Positions 1 through 10,383 of a stretch of 64,000 nt of DNA are shown piece by piece. Below the pieces are notes generated by a model. It made no database searches, had not been told where the DNA came from, and worked only from the letters and a program-made list of their open reading frames with translations. The stretch comes from Pseudomonadota bacterium (GTDB lineage Bacteria > Pseudomonadota > Alphaproteobacteria > Rhizobiales > Hyphomicrobiaceae). The DNA lies in NCBI GenBank assembly GCA_023423275.1, contig JAFAFW010000054.1, positions 1 to 64,000 on the forward strand, read 5' to 3'. The stretch's first letter is position 1. The number at the start of each line of letters is the position of its first letter. The position numbers were made by a program, and so were the translations under genes.

Positions 1-1181
<1,181 letters not shown>

Positions 1182-1370
1182 TTTTCAAGGTGTCCCGACA
1201 GCTACGATTCAGCTGGCTGCATGCCAGCTATGACAGATGCTGGCGAAGCCCATAGAGCGGCTTGTGTATTTCCGCAAGAGTGAAACGCCAACCGGCGTCA
1301 AGTAAGCATTCTCTGGCGGCAGCTCAAGACTGCAAGGGCTTCTGTGCCAGCTCGCGAATCAAGGGCAGGC

Positions 1371-1444
1371 TGGAGCGGGTGATGGGAATCGAACCCACGT
1401 ATTCAGCTTGGAAGGCTGCTGCTCTACCATTGAGCTACACCCGC
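1371..1444 (-). tRNA. tRNA-Gly (anticodon TCC)
   Basis: The reverse strand folds as a full cloverleaf: acceptor stem GCGGGTG/CACCCGC, D-arm with GCTC..GAGC, anticodon loop CTTCCAA (anticodon TCC), and T-loop GTTCGATTC. The 3' CCA is encoded (1371-1373). It lies about 190 bp upstream of tuf on the same strand and may be cotranscribed with it. Confidence 0.97.
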
Positions 1445-1533
1445 TCACCGATGAATGCGGCTTTCTAACTGGTTTCGCCGCTATTGCAAATGGGCATTTG
1501 GGACCCGGCGTCGAACATTGCCATGCACTTGAA

Positions 1534-1576
1534 GGTGGTGCATCTCGCGCCGCGCCGGACAGCAGAATGCACCACC
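1534..1576 (-). terminator. Stem-loop after gdhA
   Basis: A perfect 10-bp inverted repeat, GGTGGTGCAT / ATGCACCACC, lies 8 bp beyond the gdhA stop codon, with 23 nt between the arms. There is no T-run, so this may be a weak or Rho-assisted terminator or an mRNA 3' end protector. Confidence 0.45.
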
Positions 1577-1583
1577 CGAGGCC

Positions 1584-2942
1584 TCAAATGATGCCCAGTC
1601 CTTCCATCGCCTGCGCCACGCGTACGAAGCTGGCGATGTTGGCCCCCAGCACATAATCGCCCGGCGCGCCGTATTCCTCCGCCGTTTCCGCGCAACGGTC
1701 ATGGATATCGCGCATGATGTGCGCCAGCCGCGCCTCTGTCTGCTCGAATGTCCAACTGTCACGCGACGCGTTCTGTTGCATTTCCAATGCGGACGTCGCC
1801 ACCCCGCCGGCGTTCGCCGCCTTGCCGGGCGCAAACAGAACGCCTGCCTCCTGGAAAGCCTGAACAGCTTCCGGCGTGCTCGGCATATTCGCGCCCTCGC
1901 CCACCGCAACAACACCGTTGCGGATCAGCACCTTGGCGTCTTTCCCGGTCAACTCGTTCTGCGTAGCCGATGGCATCGCCACCTCGCACGGCACGTCCCA
2001 GATCGAACCGCCCTCGACATAGCACACGCTGCCCCCCTTCAAGCGCGCATACTCCGAGATCCGTCCACGGCGCACTTCCTTGATCTCCTTGACCAAATCA
2101 AGATCAACGCCGGCTTCATCGACGATGTAGCCATTCGAATCGGAGCAAGCGACCACTTTCCCGCCGAATTCAGCAATCTTTTCCATGGAGTAGATGGCAA
2201 CATTGCCGGACCCGGAAACTGTCACACGGCGGCCGTCAAACGACTGCCCTTTCGTTTGCAGCATCGACTGCACGAAGTAGGTCGCGCCGTAGCCGGTCGC
2301 CTCCGTGCGAGCACGCGAACCGCCATACGCAAGGCCCTTGCCCGTCAACACACCAGCCTCGTACCGGTTCGTCAGGCGCTTGTATTGACCGAACATGAAA
2401 CCGATCTCACGCCCCGCCACGCCAATATCACCGGCAGGAACGTCGATGTATTCGCCGACGTGGCGATGAAGCTCCGTCATGAAGGACTGGCAGAACCGCA
2501 TGACCTCGCCTTCGGAACGGCCGCGCGGATTGAAATCCGAACCGCCCTTGCCGCCGCCGATGGGCATGCCCGTCAGGGCATTCTTGAAGGTCTGCTCGAA
2601 ACCAAGAAACTTGATGATGCCGATATTGACCGAGGGATGGAAGCGGAGGCCACCCTTGTAGGGCCCCAGCGCGGAGTTGAACTGCACGCGAAAACCGCGA
2701 TTGATCTGGACGCGGCCGGCATCATCCGTCCAAGGCACGCGGAAGATGATCTGCCGTTCCGGTTCGCACAACCGTTCGATCAGTGCATTCTCAGCGTAGT
2801 GGGGATGTTTGGCGATGACACGGCCGAGGCTGCTCAGAACCTCCTTAACGGCTTGATGAAATTCTTCTTCGCCCGCGTTTCTCCGCAAGACCTCGGCAAG
2901 GATGGGGTGGAGCTTCTCGTCGATATTGATCACGGTGTGCAT
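1584..2942 (-). CDS. gdhA: NADP-type glutamate dehydrogenase
   Basis: This cytoplasmic enzyme reversibly aminates 2-oxoglutarate to glutamate and links ammonium to carbon metabolism. The protein shows the Glu/Leu/Phe/Val dehydrogenase signature PIGGGKGGSDFNPRGRSEGE with its catalytic lysine, and a Rossmann-like GSGNVA motif in the second half. I prefer the start MHTVINIDEKLHP at 2942, giving 452 residues, the usual length of the 450-residue hexameric bacterial class. An upstream in-frame ATG at 2978 would add 12 residues but has no visible ribosome site. It stands alone between tRNA-Gly and the thioesterase gene. Confidence 0.95.
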   Translation of the reverse strand: MHTVINIDEKLHPILAEVLRRNAGEEEFHQAVKEVLSSLGRVIAKHPHYAENALIERLCEPERQIIFRVPWTDDAGRVQINRGFRVQFNSALGPYKGGLRFHPSVNIGIIKFLGFEQTFKNALTGMPIGGGKGGSDFNPRGRSEGEVMRFCQSFMTELHRHVGEYIDVPAGDIGVAGREIGFMFGQYKRLTNRYEAGVLTGKGLAYGGSRARTEATGYGATYFVQSMLQTKGQSFDGRRVTVSGSGNVAIYSMEKIAEFGGKVVACSDSNGYIVDEAGVDLDLVKEIKEVRRGRISEYARLKGGSVCYVEGGSIWDVPCEVAMPSATQNELTGKDAKVLIRNGVVAVGEGANMPSTPEAVQAFQEAGVLFAPGKAANAGGVATSALEMQQNASRDSWTFEQTEARLAHIMRDIHDRCAETAEEYGAPGDYVLGANIASFVRVAQAMEGLGII

Positions 2943-3061
2943 TCCGATCTGAGTAAGGATCGGGCGGCCATAGATCAATTTTTGATCAAATTGAACAATT
3001 TTCAGACGACCGCCTCCTGTGCAGGGTCGTTAACATCGGATGCCAGGCGCGCTCTGCCCTC

Positions 3062-3502
3062 TCATTTGGCCGCCAGAGACCGTTTGGCGGGCATCCAGGT
3101 TGCTGTTGCTACTGCGCACAGCACATCTTCGGCGTCCCACAGACGGCTTTCCAGAAAGCAGATCGTGTTGCCCCGTCGCACGAATCTGCCCTCGCACCGG
3201 GCAGATGAGCTACGCACAGGCTCCAGAAACTGCACCTTCATTTCCAGCGTTGCGCCTTGAACGCCGAGCGTGCGCTTCAGCAAATGGCCCATCGAGATGT
3301 CCATGATCGTCGCGATGATACCGCCATGGAGCGAGCCTTGCGGGTTGAATAGAAAATCGCGCACCGGAAAGCGAATGCGGCAGGCGTCGTCCGTATAATC
3401 GAATGTCAGCCCCATCAGCTTCGCGAGAAAGAAGGTCTCGAAGTCGGGGACATGCTCTGCGAGTGCCGTCTCGAAGGCATTCCGTGCGGCCGCTTCATCC
3501 AT
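3062..3502 (-). CDS. PaaI-type hotdog-fold thioesterase
   Basis: A 146-residue single hotdog-domain protein. The segment NPQGSLHGGIIATIMD matches the PaaI/4HBT thioesterase active-site region (HGG followed by the helix with an acidic residue). It probably hydrolyses an acyl- or aryl-CoA in the cytoplasm. Its ATG overlaps the stop of the preceding CoA-transferase by one base (TAATG), so the two are translationally coupled. The operon suggests it releases a CoA ester made by that transferase. The substrate is not known. Confidence 0.85.
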   Translation of the reverse strand: MDEAAARNAFETALAEHVPDFETFFLAKLMGLTFDYTDDACRIRFPVRDFLFNPQGSLHGGIIATIMDISMGHLLKRTLGVQGATLEMKVQFLEPVRSSSARCEGRFVRRGNTICFLESRLWDAEDVLCAVATATWMPAKRSLAAK

Positions 3503-4719
3503 TAGCGTTGATCCATACCCGCTGGTGGTTCACGAATGGCGCCCGATCGGATCAGGGCCTCGATGTCGTCCATCGTAAACCCAACGAGATCGCGCAACAC
3601 CTCACACGTATGCTCGCCAAGCAGGGGCGCTGCCCGTGTCGGGCCGGCCGGCGTTCCGTGCAGAACGACCGGGGTGTCGATCGTGGCGACCGTCCCGAGT
3701 GTCGGATGCGGCAGGTGTTTGACCCCTCCGCGGGCCAGCCGAGCCGAGTCGGTACACACCTCGCCCACCGTTTTGATCTGGCCGCACGGCACGCCGGCCG
3801 CATCCAAGACACGCACCCAATGGTCCCGCGGCTCTTTCACGATCATATCCGCGATGATGGGTGTCAGGTCCGCCCTGTTCGACACCCGGTCAGGCGCCCC
3901 GGCGAAACGCTCGTCATCCACCAGGTCGCTGCGATCGCAGGCCTCACAGAATCGGCGCCAGAGTGAATCATTCGCCACCGCGACATTGATCCAGCCATCG
4001 GCCGCCTGGAACGTCTCGTAGGGGACGATCGTGGGGTGCGCATTGCCGCGGCGGCGCGGGCTAGTGCCATTGGCGAAAAAGATACCCGCGTTGAAGGTCA
4101 GCAACGAAGCCAGCGCGTCGACCATTGCGATCTCGACGCGTTGGCCCCGTCCGGATCTGTCGCGCGCCCGCAAAGCGAGCAGAATGGCCTGCGTCGCATA
4201 AAGTCCGGTCACAAGATCGGCGACGGACGTCCCGATCTTCATCGGCGGGCCATCGGCCGGACCGGTGATGTCCATGATGCCGGACTCGCCCTGCACGACC
4301 AGGTCGTACCCCGGCCGGTCGCGTTCCGGACCGCTGGTGCCGAACCCTGAAATCGAACAGTAAATGATGCGCGGATTCCAGGAGCGCACCGTCGCCTCAT
4401 CGAAGCCAAGCCGGTCGGCAGCGCCAGGACGGAAATTCTCGACAAACACGTCCGACTGCTCGACCAGCTTGCGAACAATGCCGACTGCGGCCTTGTTCTT
4501 CAGATCGAGCGTCAGGCTGCGTTTGCCGCGATTGACCGAAAGATAATACGCGGCTTCCCCCTCCACAAAGGGCGGGCCGAAAGCACGGGTATCGTCACCG
4601 TGTTTCGGCTCCTCGATCTTGATGACATCGGCGCCCATGTCGGCCAGCATCATCGTACAGAACGGACCGGGCACGACACGTGTCAGGTCCACGACGCGGA
4701 TATCGTCCAGCGGCTTCAT
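3502..4719 (-). CDS. CaiB/BaiF family (class III) CoA-transferase
   Basis: A 405-residue family III CoA-transferase, of the fold that moves CoA between carboxylic acids through an aspartyl-CoA anhydride. Typical features are the N-terminal IRVVDLTRVVPGPFCTMMLAD, the block KIEEPKHGDDTR, the segment SLDLK..AA, and a candidate catalytic Asp in SVADLVTGLYA. It sits between the dehalogenase-like gene (17 bp upstream) and the thioesterase (1-base overlap) in a three-gene operon that faces a LysR regulator. The acid substrate cannot be read from sequence. A second paralogue lies at 34018-35166. Confidence 0.92.
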   Translation of the reverse strand: MKPLDDIRVVDLTRVVPGPFCTMMLADMGADVIKIEEPKHGDDTRAFGPPFVEGEAAYYLSVNRGKRSLTLDLKNKAAVGIVRKLVEQSDVFVENFRPGAADRLGFDEATVRSWNPRIIYCSISGFGTSGPERDRPGYDLVVQGESGIMDITGPADGPPMKIGTSVADLVTGLYATQAILLALRARDRSGRGQRVEIAMVDALASLLTFNAGIFFANGTSPRRRGNAHPTIVPYETFQAADGWINVAVANDSLWRRFCEACDRSDLVDDERFAGAPDRVSNRADLTPIIADMIVKEPRDHWVRVLDAAGVPCGQIKTVGEVCTDSARLARGGVKHLPHPTLGTVATIDTPVVLHGTPAGPTRAAPLLGEHTCEVLRDLVGFTMDDIEALIRSGAIREPPAGMDQR

Positions 4720-4736
4720 GATGCGCAGTTCTCAGA

Positions 4737-5459
4737 TCATGCCAGCGCGTCTGCGAGTTCCTTGAAATTGTCGACCACGAGATGCGGCTGATACGGGATA
4801 TCCTCGTAGGGACGCTGACGGCGATTGATGAAGCCGCCCTTCATCCCTTGCGCCTGCGCGCCGATGCAGTCGAACTGGTGGTTGGCGACGTGCATGATCT
4901 GCTCGATCGGCGTCCCGAGGATCTCAGCCGCCTTCCTGTAGGTCGCCGCGTGTGGCTTGAAATAGCCTGACGTCGCGATCGAGATATACTGATCGAACTC
5001 GTAGCCGATATACGGCCTGGCATTCTCCAGCATGTCGGCGTCCCCGTTCGAGAGGATGACGAGCTTGTAGCGTTTCGACAGCCGTCCCAGCGCTTCGACG
5101 ACATCGGAAAACGGCCGCAGTTTCTCGATCTGCGCGACGAGCTCCTTCACTTCATTCTGCGTGTGCGCGATCCCGGCGCGCTCCAAGGTCAGCGTGACGG
5201 CGCGGCGCCCGATCTCGCGATAAGGCGTATGCCCCCGATCGAGCAACGCATCGATCATGGAATTCTCGAAATGAGTTCTCCGCCACCACGTGACGAATGA
5301 ATTCGGCTTGCCCTGCCAGCCTTTCCTGGCGAGCCATGGCGTTACGAATTCGACCAGCCCGCCTTGCATGTCGACGACGGTGCCGTAGAGGTCGAAGGTC
5401 AGGATCTTCAGTGTATCGCGCAGTTCCGAAACAGGTGTCGTTCCAACGGGGAGCGGCAT
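4737..5459 (-). CDS. Haloacid dehalogenase type II-like HAD hydrolase
   Basis: This HAD-superfamily protein resembles L-2-haloacid dehalogenases. It has motif I DLYGTVVD with nucleophile Asp, motif II LSNGDAD, motif III Lys in SGYFKPH, and a motif IV region HVANHQFDCIGAQAQG. The DxYGTxxD form of motif I is typical of type II dehalogenases rather than phosphatases. I prefer the ATG at 5459, preceded by GAGGCGA at good spacing (240 residues); the upstream start at 5498 adds 13 unconserved residues. It is first in an operon with the CoA-transferase and thioesterase, so it may prepare a halo- or hydroxy-acid. That link is inference. Confidence 0.82.
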   Translation of the reverse strand: MPLPVGTTPVSELRDTLKILTFDLYGTVVDMQGGLVEFVTPWLARKGWQGKPNSFVTWWRRTHFENSMIDALLDRGHTPYREIGRRAVTLTLERAGIAHTQNEVKELVAQIEKLRPFSDVVEALGRLSKRYKLVILSNGDADMLENARPYIGYEFDQYISIATSGYFKPHAATYRKAAEILGTPIEQIMHVANHQFDCIGAQAQGMKGGFINRRQRPYEDIPYQPHLVVDNFKELADALA

Positions 5460-5550
5460 GATCTCGCCTCTTGCGTCTAGCCCACAGGACGCCCGCATGG
5501 CGCCGATCGTCGCCAGTCTTAATCCGATTGCCTTGATAGGAATAATGGAT

Positions 5551-5581
5551 ACTTGATATATCGATATTGATATTGTGAATA
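5551..5581. promoter_or_regulatory. AT-rich divergent control region with ATATCGATAT palindrome
   Basis: The 136-bp gap between the divergent dehalogenase-like operon and the LysR gene is AT-rich near the LysR start. It holds a 10-bp palindrome ATATCGATAT (5558-5567) and three GATAT repeats. This is a reasonable place for LysR binding, but no clear T-N11-A dyad of good quality was picked out. Confidence 0.35.
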
Positions 5582-5595
5582 GTTGAGGCGCGCCG

Positions 5596-6534
5596 TTGAG
5601 AAACCTTCGCTCACTGGACCTGAACCTTCTGGTCGCGCTCGATGCGCTTTTGACCGAGCGTCATGTTACGCGTGCCGCAGCCCGCATCGGTTTGTCCCAA
5701 CCCGCGATGAGCAATGCTCTGGCGCGCCTGCGCGACACCTTCAGCGATGACCTCCTCGTCCGCACGCCGCGCGGCATGGAACCGACGCAGCGCGCCTTGG
5801 AGTTGATGGACAAGACGCGCCAGGCGCTGCGTCTCATCGGTCACGTCTTCGACGACGAGACCGGTTTCGATCCGGCCCGCTCCACCCGGCGCTTTGCGCT
5901 GAGGCTTTCGGATCTGCTTGAAGCCCTGGCCGTCGCACAGCTCATGTCGAATTTGACAGCTACGGCGCCCGGGGTTGCGCTCGATACCGTGCACCTGTCA
6001 CCGGAGGCAACGGTCGAAGCGCTGGAACTCGACACAGTCGATGCTGCCGTCAGTACGGGGCTGGCTCTGCCAGGAGCGATCGAAGAGCAGCCGCTCGTCA
6101 AAGATCGCCTCGTCTGCGTCATGAGCGCGTCTCATCCCGCCGCCCGAAAGCCACTCACATTCGAGCGGTTTCTCTCGCTTCGACAGGTGCGCGTGTCGAT
6201 CAGCCCGACCGACTCGCGTTTTGTCGATCACGTCCTGTCAAAGATGGGCCGTCAGCGGGATGTCGCCCTGAATACACCCCACTGGGTCGTCGTGCCGTCG
6301 ATTCTCGCGCAGTCAGACCTGGTGGCCGTTATGATGGAACGTCTCGCCAGTATGTTTGCCGAGACGCATGATCTCATCATACGAAAGCTTCCATTCGACG
6401 CCGAGCCGATCGTCTGGACCCTTTATTGGCATCGCCGCCAAGCGCGCGCGGCGGCACAGGTCTGGTTCCGGGAGCAGATCATCGCAACCTTCAGAGATCT
6501 GCCGCGCGTCTCGTCGCCTCGAAAACCTAGGTGA
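5596..6534 (+). CDS. LysR family transcriptional regulator
   Basis: A 312-residue LysR-type regulator. The N-terminal winged helix-turn-helix is clear (LRSLDLNLLVALDAL, then ASRLGLSQPAMS-like RIGLSQPAMSNALARLRD), followed by a periplasmic-binding-like effector domain. The N-terminus is of the NodD/PcpR-like kind. The start is TTG with GAGG upstream; no better ATG exists near the conserved N-terminus. It is divergent from the dehalogenase / CoA-transferase / thioesterase operon and probably controls it. Its 3' end overlaps the convergent tetR by 8 bp. Confidence 0.9.
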   Translation: MRNLRSLDLNLLVALDALLTERHVTRAAARIGLSQPAMSNALARLRDTFSDDLLVRTPRGMEPTQRALELMDKTRQALRLIGHVFDDETGFDPARSTRRFALRLSDLLEALAVAQLMSNLTATAPGVALDTVHLSPEATVEALELDTVDAAVSTGLALPGAIEEQPLVKDRLVCVMSASHPAARKPLTFERFLSLRQVRVSISPTDSRFVDHVLSKMGRQRDVALNTPHWVVVPSILAQSDLVAVMMERLASMFAETHDLIIRKLPFDAEPIVWTLYWHRRQARAAAQVWFREQIIATFRDLPRVSSPRKPR

Positions 6535-7240
6535 TGGCGTCGCTGAATTCGATGGACGACGATGAGCCCAGCACAGCCTTACCGTAAGCTGCCAGGAAGA
6601 CCCGAACCGCTGAAGTGACCACCTTCTTCATTTCATCATCCGGCGGCGGACTGGCGCTGACTGCGAACAGCAGCCTGCGAAACACCAAAGATTGCGCCAA
6701 CTCCAGAAACTGCGCCGCGGCCAAATACCGGTCGTCGATATCGAGTGCGCCGGCCTTTACGTGGAAGTCCAGGTAATTGCTCAGCGCCACACGCATCCGT
6801 TTCGGCCCGGCTTCGTAGAACTCCCGTCCCACATCAGGCATGCGCTCGGCGACGCCGATCACGATGCGATGCGCTGCGATAATCGCCGGATCGGCCAGGC
6901 GCCGTAGCATCGCTTCTCCGAATGTCTGGAGAGTCTCGGCCAGCGGCTTCGAGACATCGAGATGCGCGATGAGCTCTGAAATATTACGATCCCGCTTCTC
7001 CGCGCAGATCGCAGCGAACAGGTGCTCCTTGTCTTCATAATAGACATACAGCGTCGCCTTGGAGACCCTGGCCTCGCGCGCGACATCGTTCATGCTGGCC
7101 GCGTCGAAGCCAAGGGTAGAGAAAACGCGGCCCGCGCCTTCCAGAATCTGCTGGCGCTTGCGCGGATCCGTGCCGGCCGCCGGCCGACCTCCGCGCCTAG
7201 TCTCCAAACAGACCCCGTTGGACTGTTTCGGAGATGCCAT
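6527..7240 (-). CDS. TetR family repressor of the adjacent efflux pair
   Basis: A 237-residue TetR/AcrR regulator. The N-terminal DNA-binding domain is plain: RQQILEGAGRVFSTLGFDAASMNDVAREARVSK then TLYVYYEDKE. A TetR_C-like ligand domain follows. I prefer the ATG at 7240, which has GGAGGA seven bases upstream; the longer frame to 7288 adds 16 residues. It is divergent from an EmrA/EmrB pump pair. Two matching 17-bp dyads lie in the shared gap, one near its own promoter and one next to the pump, so it very likely represses both. Confidence 0.92.
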   Translation of the reverse strand: MASPKQSNGVCLETRRGGRPAAGTDPRKRQQILEGAGRVFSTLGFDAASMNDVAREARVSKATLYVYYEDKEHLFAAICAEKRDRNISELIAHLDVSKPLAETLQTFGEAMLRRLADPAIIAAHRIVIGVAERMPDVGREFYEAGPKRMRVALSNYLDFHVKAGALDIDDRYLAAAQFLELAQSLVFRRLLFAVSASPPPDDEMKKVVTSAVRVFLAAYGKAVLGSSSSIEFSDAIT

Positions 7241-7306
7241 CGAGGCTTCCTCCACCTTAAATTGCCGATACGCACCGCACTGCGGCATCGCATCGCAAAA
7301 ATATGA

Positions 7307-7323
7307 AACCGAACCGTTCAGTT
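7307..7323. promoter_or_regulatory. Candidate TetR operator O1
   Basis: The sequence AACCGAAC-C-GTTCAGTT is a dyad with 8-bp arms (7 of 8 pairs matching) around one central C. It has the same design as O2 at 7370-7386 and lies exactly 63 bp from it, about six helical turns, in the gap between tetR and the efflux genes. Confidence 0.7.
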
Positions 7324-7369
7324 CGCTATTGATGTCGCCTCAAAAGGGCTCTATGTCAATAGCCGATCA

Positions 7370-7386
7370 AACCAAACCGTTTGGTT
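7370..7386. promoter_or_regulatory. Candidate TetR operator O2
   Basis: The sequence AACCAAAC-C-GTTTGGTT is a perfect 8-bp inverted repeat around a single central C, just before the membrane-fusion-protein gene. It shares the pattern AACCRAAC-C-GTTYRGTT with O1. Binding here would block the pump promoter or its ribosome site. Confidence 0.75.
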
Positions 7387-7393
7387 CACTCAA

Positions 7394-8692
7394 TTGCCAC
7401 AGACCTATGGGTACGAGGTCAAGGATCCTGCGATGAATTCCGCAACCCCTGTTTACATGAAGCCCGCCTCCGAGCGGCTTCCGGCCGAACCCGCTCAGCC
7501 GGATGGCGGCGCAAAAACGCTGGTACGGCCTCCGGCCACCGGCTTTGCCCCGACCCAGGAGCGCCCAAGCCCGACGAACGCAGACACCAACAACCACAAC
7601 GGCAAACCGGGTCGCCGGCGGGTCAAGAAAGTTGCGTTGGGCATCATCGGGGCGCTGGCAATCGCGGGCGCGGCCTGGTTCGGCTACGATTATATCACCG
7701 TCGGCCGTTTCATGGTGTCCACCGACGACGCCTACGTCGGCGCGGACATGGCGATCATCTCGCCGAAGGTCGCCGCGAACGTCGCCGATGTTCCGATTAT
7801 CGAGAACCAGCACGTGAAGGAGGGCGACGTCCTGATCCGCCTGGACGACGGAGATTACCGCCTCGCCGTCGATCAATCGGAAGCAAAGCTCGCCACCCAG
7901 TATGCGGTGATCAAAACCTTCGATGCCCAGATCCGGGCCGCGGACGCGACAGCTTCTCAGGTCCGGGCTCAGCTCGATGCGTTGAAGGCCAACGTCATCA
8001 AAACGGAAGCGGACTACGAGCGCACCAGGCCGCTCGCCGACCGCGGCTACTCGGCCAAGGCGACACTGGATGCAGCCATCGCGGCCCGCGACTCCGCCAT
8101 CGCTCAATCGAAAGCCGGCGAGGCCGCGATCCAGACTGCTGACGCGAACGTCGCCTTGTTGAAGTCCCAGCGCGCAGAAGCTCAGCAGGTTGCCAAGGAG
8201 CTCGAAGTCACCGTCGCCAGGGCCAAACGGGATCTCTCCTTCACGGTGATCCGCGCACCCTTCGATGGCGTGATCGGCAACAAGAATGTGCAGGTCGGCG
8301 ACTACGTGACACAAGGCAAACGGCTCGCCGCCGTGGTTCCGCTCGACAAGGTTTATGTCGACGCCAACCTCAAGGAAACGCAGCTCGCACACGTTACTGT
8401 GGGCGAGAAGGTGACCATCTGGGTCGACGCCCTTGATGGCAAGCCGATCGAAGGCACCGTGGAAAGCATCGCTCCGGCATCCGGCTCGCAGTTTTCCCTG
8501 TTACCGCCCGAGAACGCCACCGGCAACTTCACCAAGATCGTGCAGCGTGTGCCGGTCAGGATCATCGTCCCAGCCGACAAGGCCGACGGAAAATTGCGTC
8601 CGGGATTGTCGGTCGTCGTCGAGATCGACACCCGAACGGCGCCCAAAGACACGCAACATGCTGAAGTCGCCCCCTCGTCGTTGCACAGATAG
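7394..8692 (+). CDS. HlyD/EmrA-type membrane fusion protein
   Basis: This is the periplasmic adaptor of a tripartite multidrug or toxic-compound exporter. A proline-rich cytoplasmic N-terminus is followed by one membrane anchor (VALGIIGALAIAGAAWFGYDYI, about residues 75-96). Next come the biotinyl-lipoyl-like segment STDDAYVGADMA, a coiled-coil hairpin rich in Ala/Gln/Lys, and the second lipoyl half IRAPFDGVIGNKNVQVGDYV. The start may be 7394 or the internal ATG at 7433. The MFS gene follows after 18 bp, forming a two-gene operon controlled by the divergent TetR. No outer-membrane channel gene is nearby. Confidence 0.92.
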   Translation: MPQTYGYEVKDPAMNSATPVYMKPASERLPAEPAQPDGGAKTLVRPPATGFAPTQERPSPTNADTNNHNGKPGRRRVKKVALGIIGALAIAGAAWFGYDYITVGRFMVSTDDAYVGADMAIISPKVAANVADVPIIENQHVKEGDVLIRLDDGDYRLAVDQSEAKLATQYAVIKTFDAQIRAADATASQVRAQLDALKANVIKTEADYERTRPLADRGYSAKATLDAAIAARDSAIAQSKAGEAAIQTADANVALLKSQRAEAQQVAKELEVTVARAKRDLSFTVIRAPFDGVIGNKNVQVGDYVTQGKRLAAVVPLDKVYVDANLKETQLAHVTVGEKVTIWVDALDGKPIEGTVESIAPASGSQFSLLPPENATGNFTKIVQRVPVRIIVPADKADGKLRPGLSVVVEIDTRTAPKDTQHAEVAPSSLHR

Positions 8693-8710
8693 TCCACTGG
8701 CCTGACCGCC

Positions 8711-10312
8711 ATGAGCGATGCCATTCCCATAAATGGGGCCGTGCCCTCGTCCCCGGTTGATCCAAGGGTCATTCCGTGGGCCGGGGTGACCGGCCGTCAG
8801 CTCGCCGGCTTTCTGGCCATGGTGTTCGGCATGTTCATGGCGATCCTGGACATTCAGATCGTCTCGGCCTCGCTCGCCGAAATCCAGGCGGGCCTGTCGG
8901 CGAGCGCCGATGAGATTCCCTGGGTTCAGACGTCCTACCTGATCGCGGAAGTCATCATGATCCCGCTGTCGGGGTTTCTCGCGCGGGCGCTCTCGACACG
9001 CGTGCTGTTCTTCTGCTCGGCCATCGGCTTCACAGTGGCCAGCGTGCTCTGCGCCACCGCGACCTCGATCGATGAGATGATCATCTTTCGCGCGCTGCAA
9101 GGCTTCATCGGCGGTGGCATGATCCCCAGCGTATTCGCCGTCGCGTTCTCTCTGTTTCCAGCCTCGAAGCGTGGTGTCATTTCCCCCCTGATTGGCCTGG
9201 TGGCGACACTGGCCCCCACCATCGGCCCGACAATCGGTGGTTATCTCAGCGACGCGTTCTCCTGGCACTGGCTGTTTCTGGTTAACGTCGTGCCGGGCAT
9301 CGGCGTGGCCATCGCGGTCTATTTTCTCGTCGATTTCGACAAGCCCGATCGTTCTCTGCTGGGGCGTTTCGATTTCATCGGCTTCGGAGCGATGGCGCTG
9401 TTTCTCGGATCTTTGGAGTATGCCCTCGAGGAGGGCCCGCGAAACGATTGGTTCGATGACAGCACGATCACGCTCTTCACGGTGCTGTCCGTCGTCGGGG
9501 CGCTCGTCTTTTTCTGGCGCGCCTTCACGGCTTCGCAGCCCGTCGTCGAATTGCGCGCTTTCAGGAATTTGAACTTTGCCTTCGGTTCCGCCTTCAGCTT
9601 CATCATGGGCATCGGGCTCTACGGCTTGACCTATCTCTATCCCATCTACCTCTCGCAAGTGCGCGGCTATGATGCGCTGATGATCGGCGAGACCATGTTC
9701 GTCACCGGCCTGGCGATGTTCTTCACCGCTCCCATCGCAGGGCGCTTGTCGCAGATCATGGATCCGCGCAGCATGCTCCTGGTGGGAACGCTCGGATTCG
9801 CGCTCGGCACCTACATCGCGTCCGGCATCACCGTCGATTGGGATTTCTACGAGCTTCTCATCCCGCAGATCCTGCGCGGCTGCTCCCTGATGCTGTGCAT
9901 GGTGCCTATCAACAATCTCGCGCTCGGCACGCTGCCGCCGGACCAGCTCAAGAACGCTTCGGGGTTATACAATCTCATGCGTAACCTGGGCGGCGCAGTG
10001 GGGCTCGCGGTCATCAACACGATCCTCAACAACCGGCTCGATCTGCATCTGGCCCGCTTGCACGAAAGCGTAGCGTGGGGCCGGGCGGTCGCGGAGGACA
10101 CACTTGCCAACATGACCGCGCAGCTTTCGGCGCAAATTCCTGATGGCGATCTGGCGGCGGTGAAACAGTTGGCGATGCTGGTCAGACGTCAGGCGCTGGT
10201 CATGTCGTTTGCCGACGTATTCCTGATCCTGACCTGGATGTTCGCCGCCATGGCCATGTTTGCGCTGATGATGCGCAAACCCCAATCCGCGCCTCCCCCC
10301 GACGCTCATTAG
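8711..10312 (+). CDS. DHA2 family MFS efflux transporter (EmrB/QacA type)
   Basis: A 533-residue inner-membrane drug:proton antiporter with about 14 membrane segments, the size and topology of the DHA2 family. Visible motifs are the early LDIQIVSASLAEIQ, the antiporter region PWVQTSYLIAEVIMIPLSGFLARALSTR and RALQGFIGGGMIPSVFA, and the segment APTIGPTIGGYLSD (antiporter motif C type). The last membrane helix ends near MFALMMRK. It is paired with the upstream adaptor gene and under the TetR control region. The exported compound is unknown. Confidence 0.93.
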   Translation: MSDAIPINGAVPSSPVDPRVIPWAGVTGRQLAGFLAMVFGMFMAILDIQIVSASLAEIQAGLSASADEIPWVQTSYLIAEVIMIPLSGFLARALSTRVLFFCSAIGFTVASVLCATATSIDEMIIFRALQGFIGGGMIPSVFAVAFSLFPASKRGVISPLIGLVATLAPTIGPTIGGYLSDAFSWHWLFLVNVVPGIGVAIAVYFLVDFDKPDRSLLGRFDFIGFGAMALFLGSLEYALEEGPRNDWFDDSTITLFTVLSVVGALVFFWRAFTASQPVVELRAFRNLNFAFGSAFSFIMGIGLYGLTYLYPIYLSQVRGYDALMIGETMFVTGLAMFFTAPIAGRLSQIMDPRSMLLVGTLGFALGTYIASGITVDWDFYELLIPQILRGCSLMLCMVPINNLALGTLPPDQLKNASGLYNLMRNLGGAVGLAVINTILNNRLDLHLARLHESVAWGRAVAEDTLANMTAQLSAQIPDGDLAAVKQLAMLVRRQALVMSFADVFLILTWMFAAMAMFALMMRKPQSAPPPDAH

Positions 10313-10383
10313 CGCCCGAGCTCGAAGCCGGGCAACTCGCAGCAGGGATGTTCGGGAGGCTGGATCAGTCCGAGCAGGGAAAA

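Noticed and set aside
1701..3260. Plus-strand 519-residue frame opposite gdhA
   Set aside because: Antisense shadow of a GC-rich gene; the glutamate dehydrogenase signatures are on the other strand.
8501..9658. Minus-strand 385-residue frame opposite the efflux genes
   Set aside because: Charged low-complexity antisense shadow; spans two real genes.
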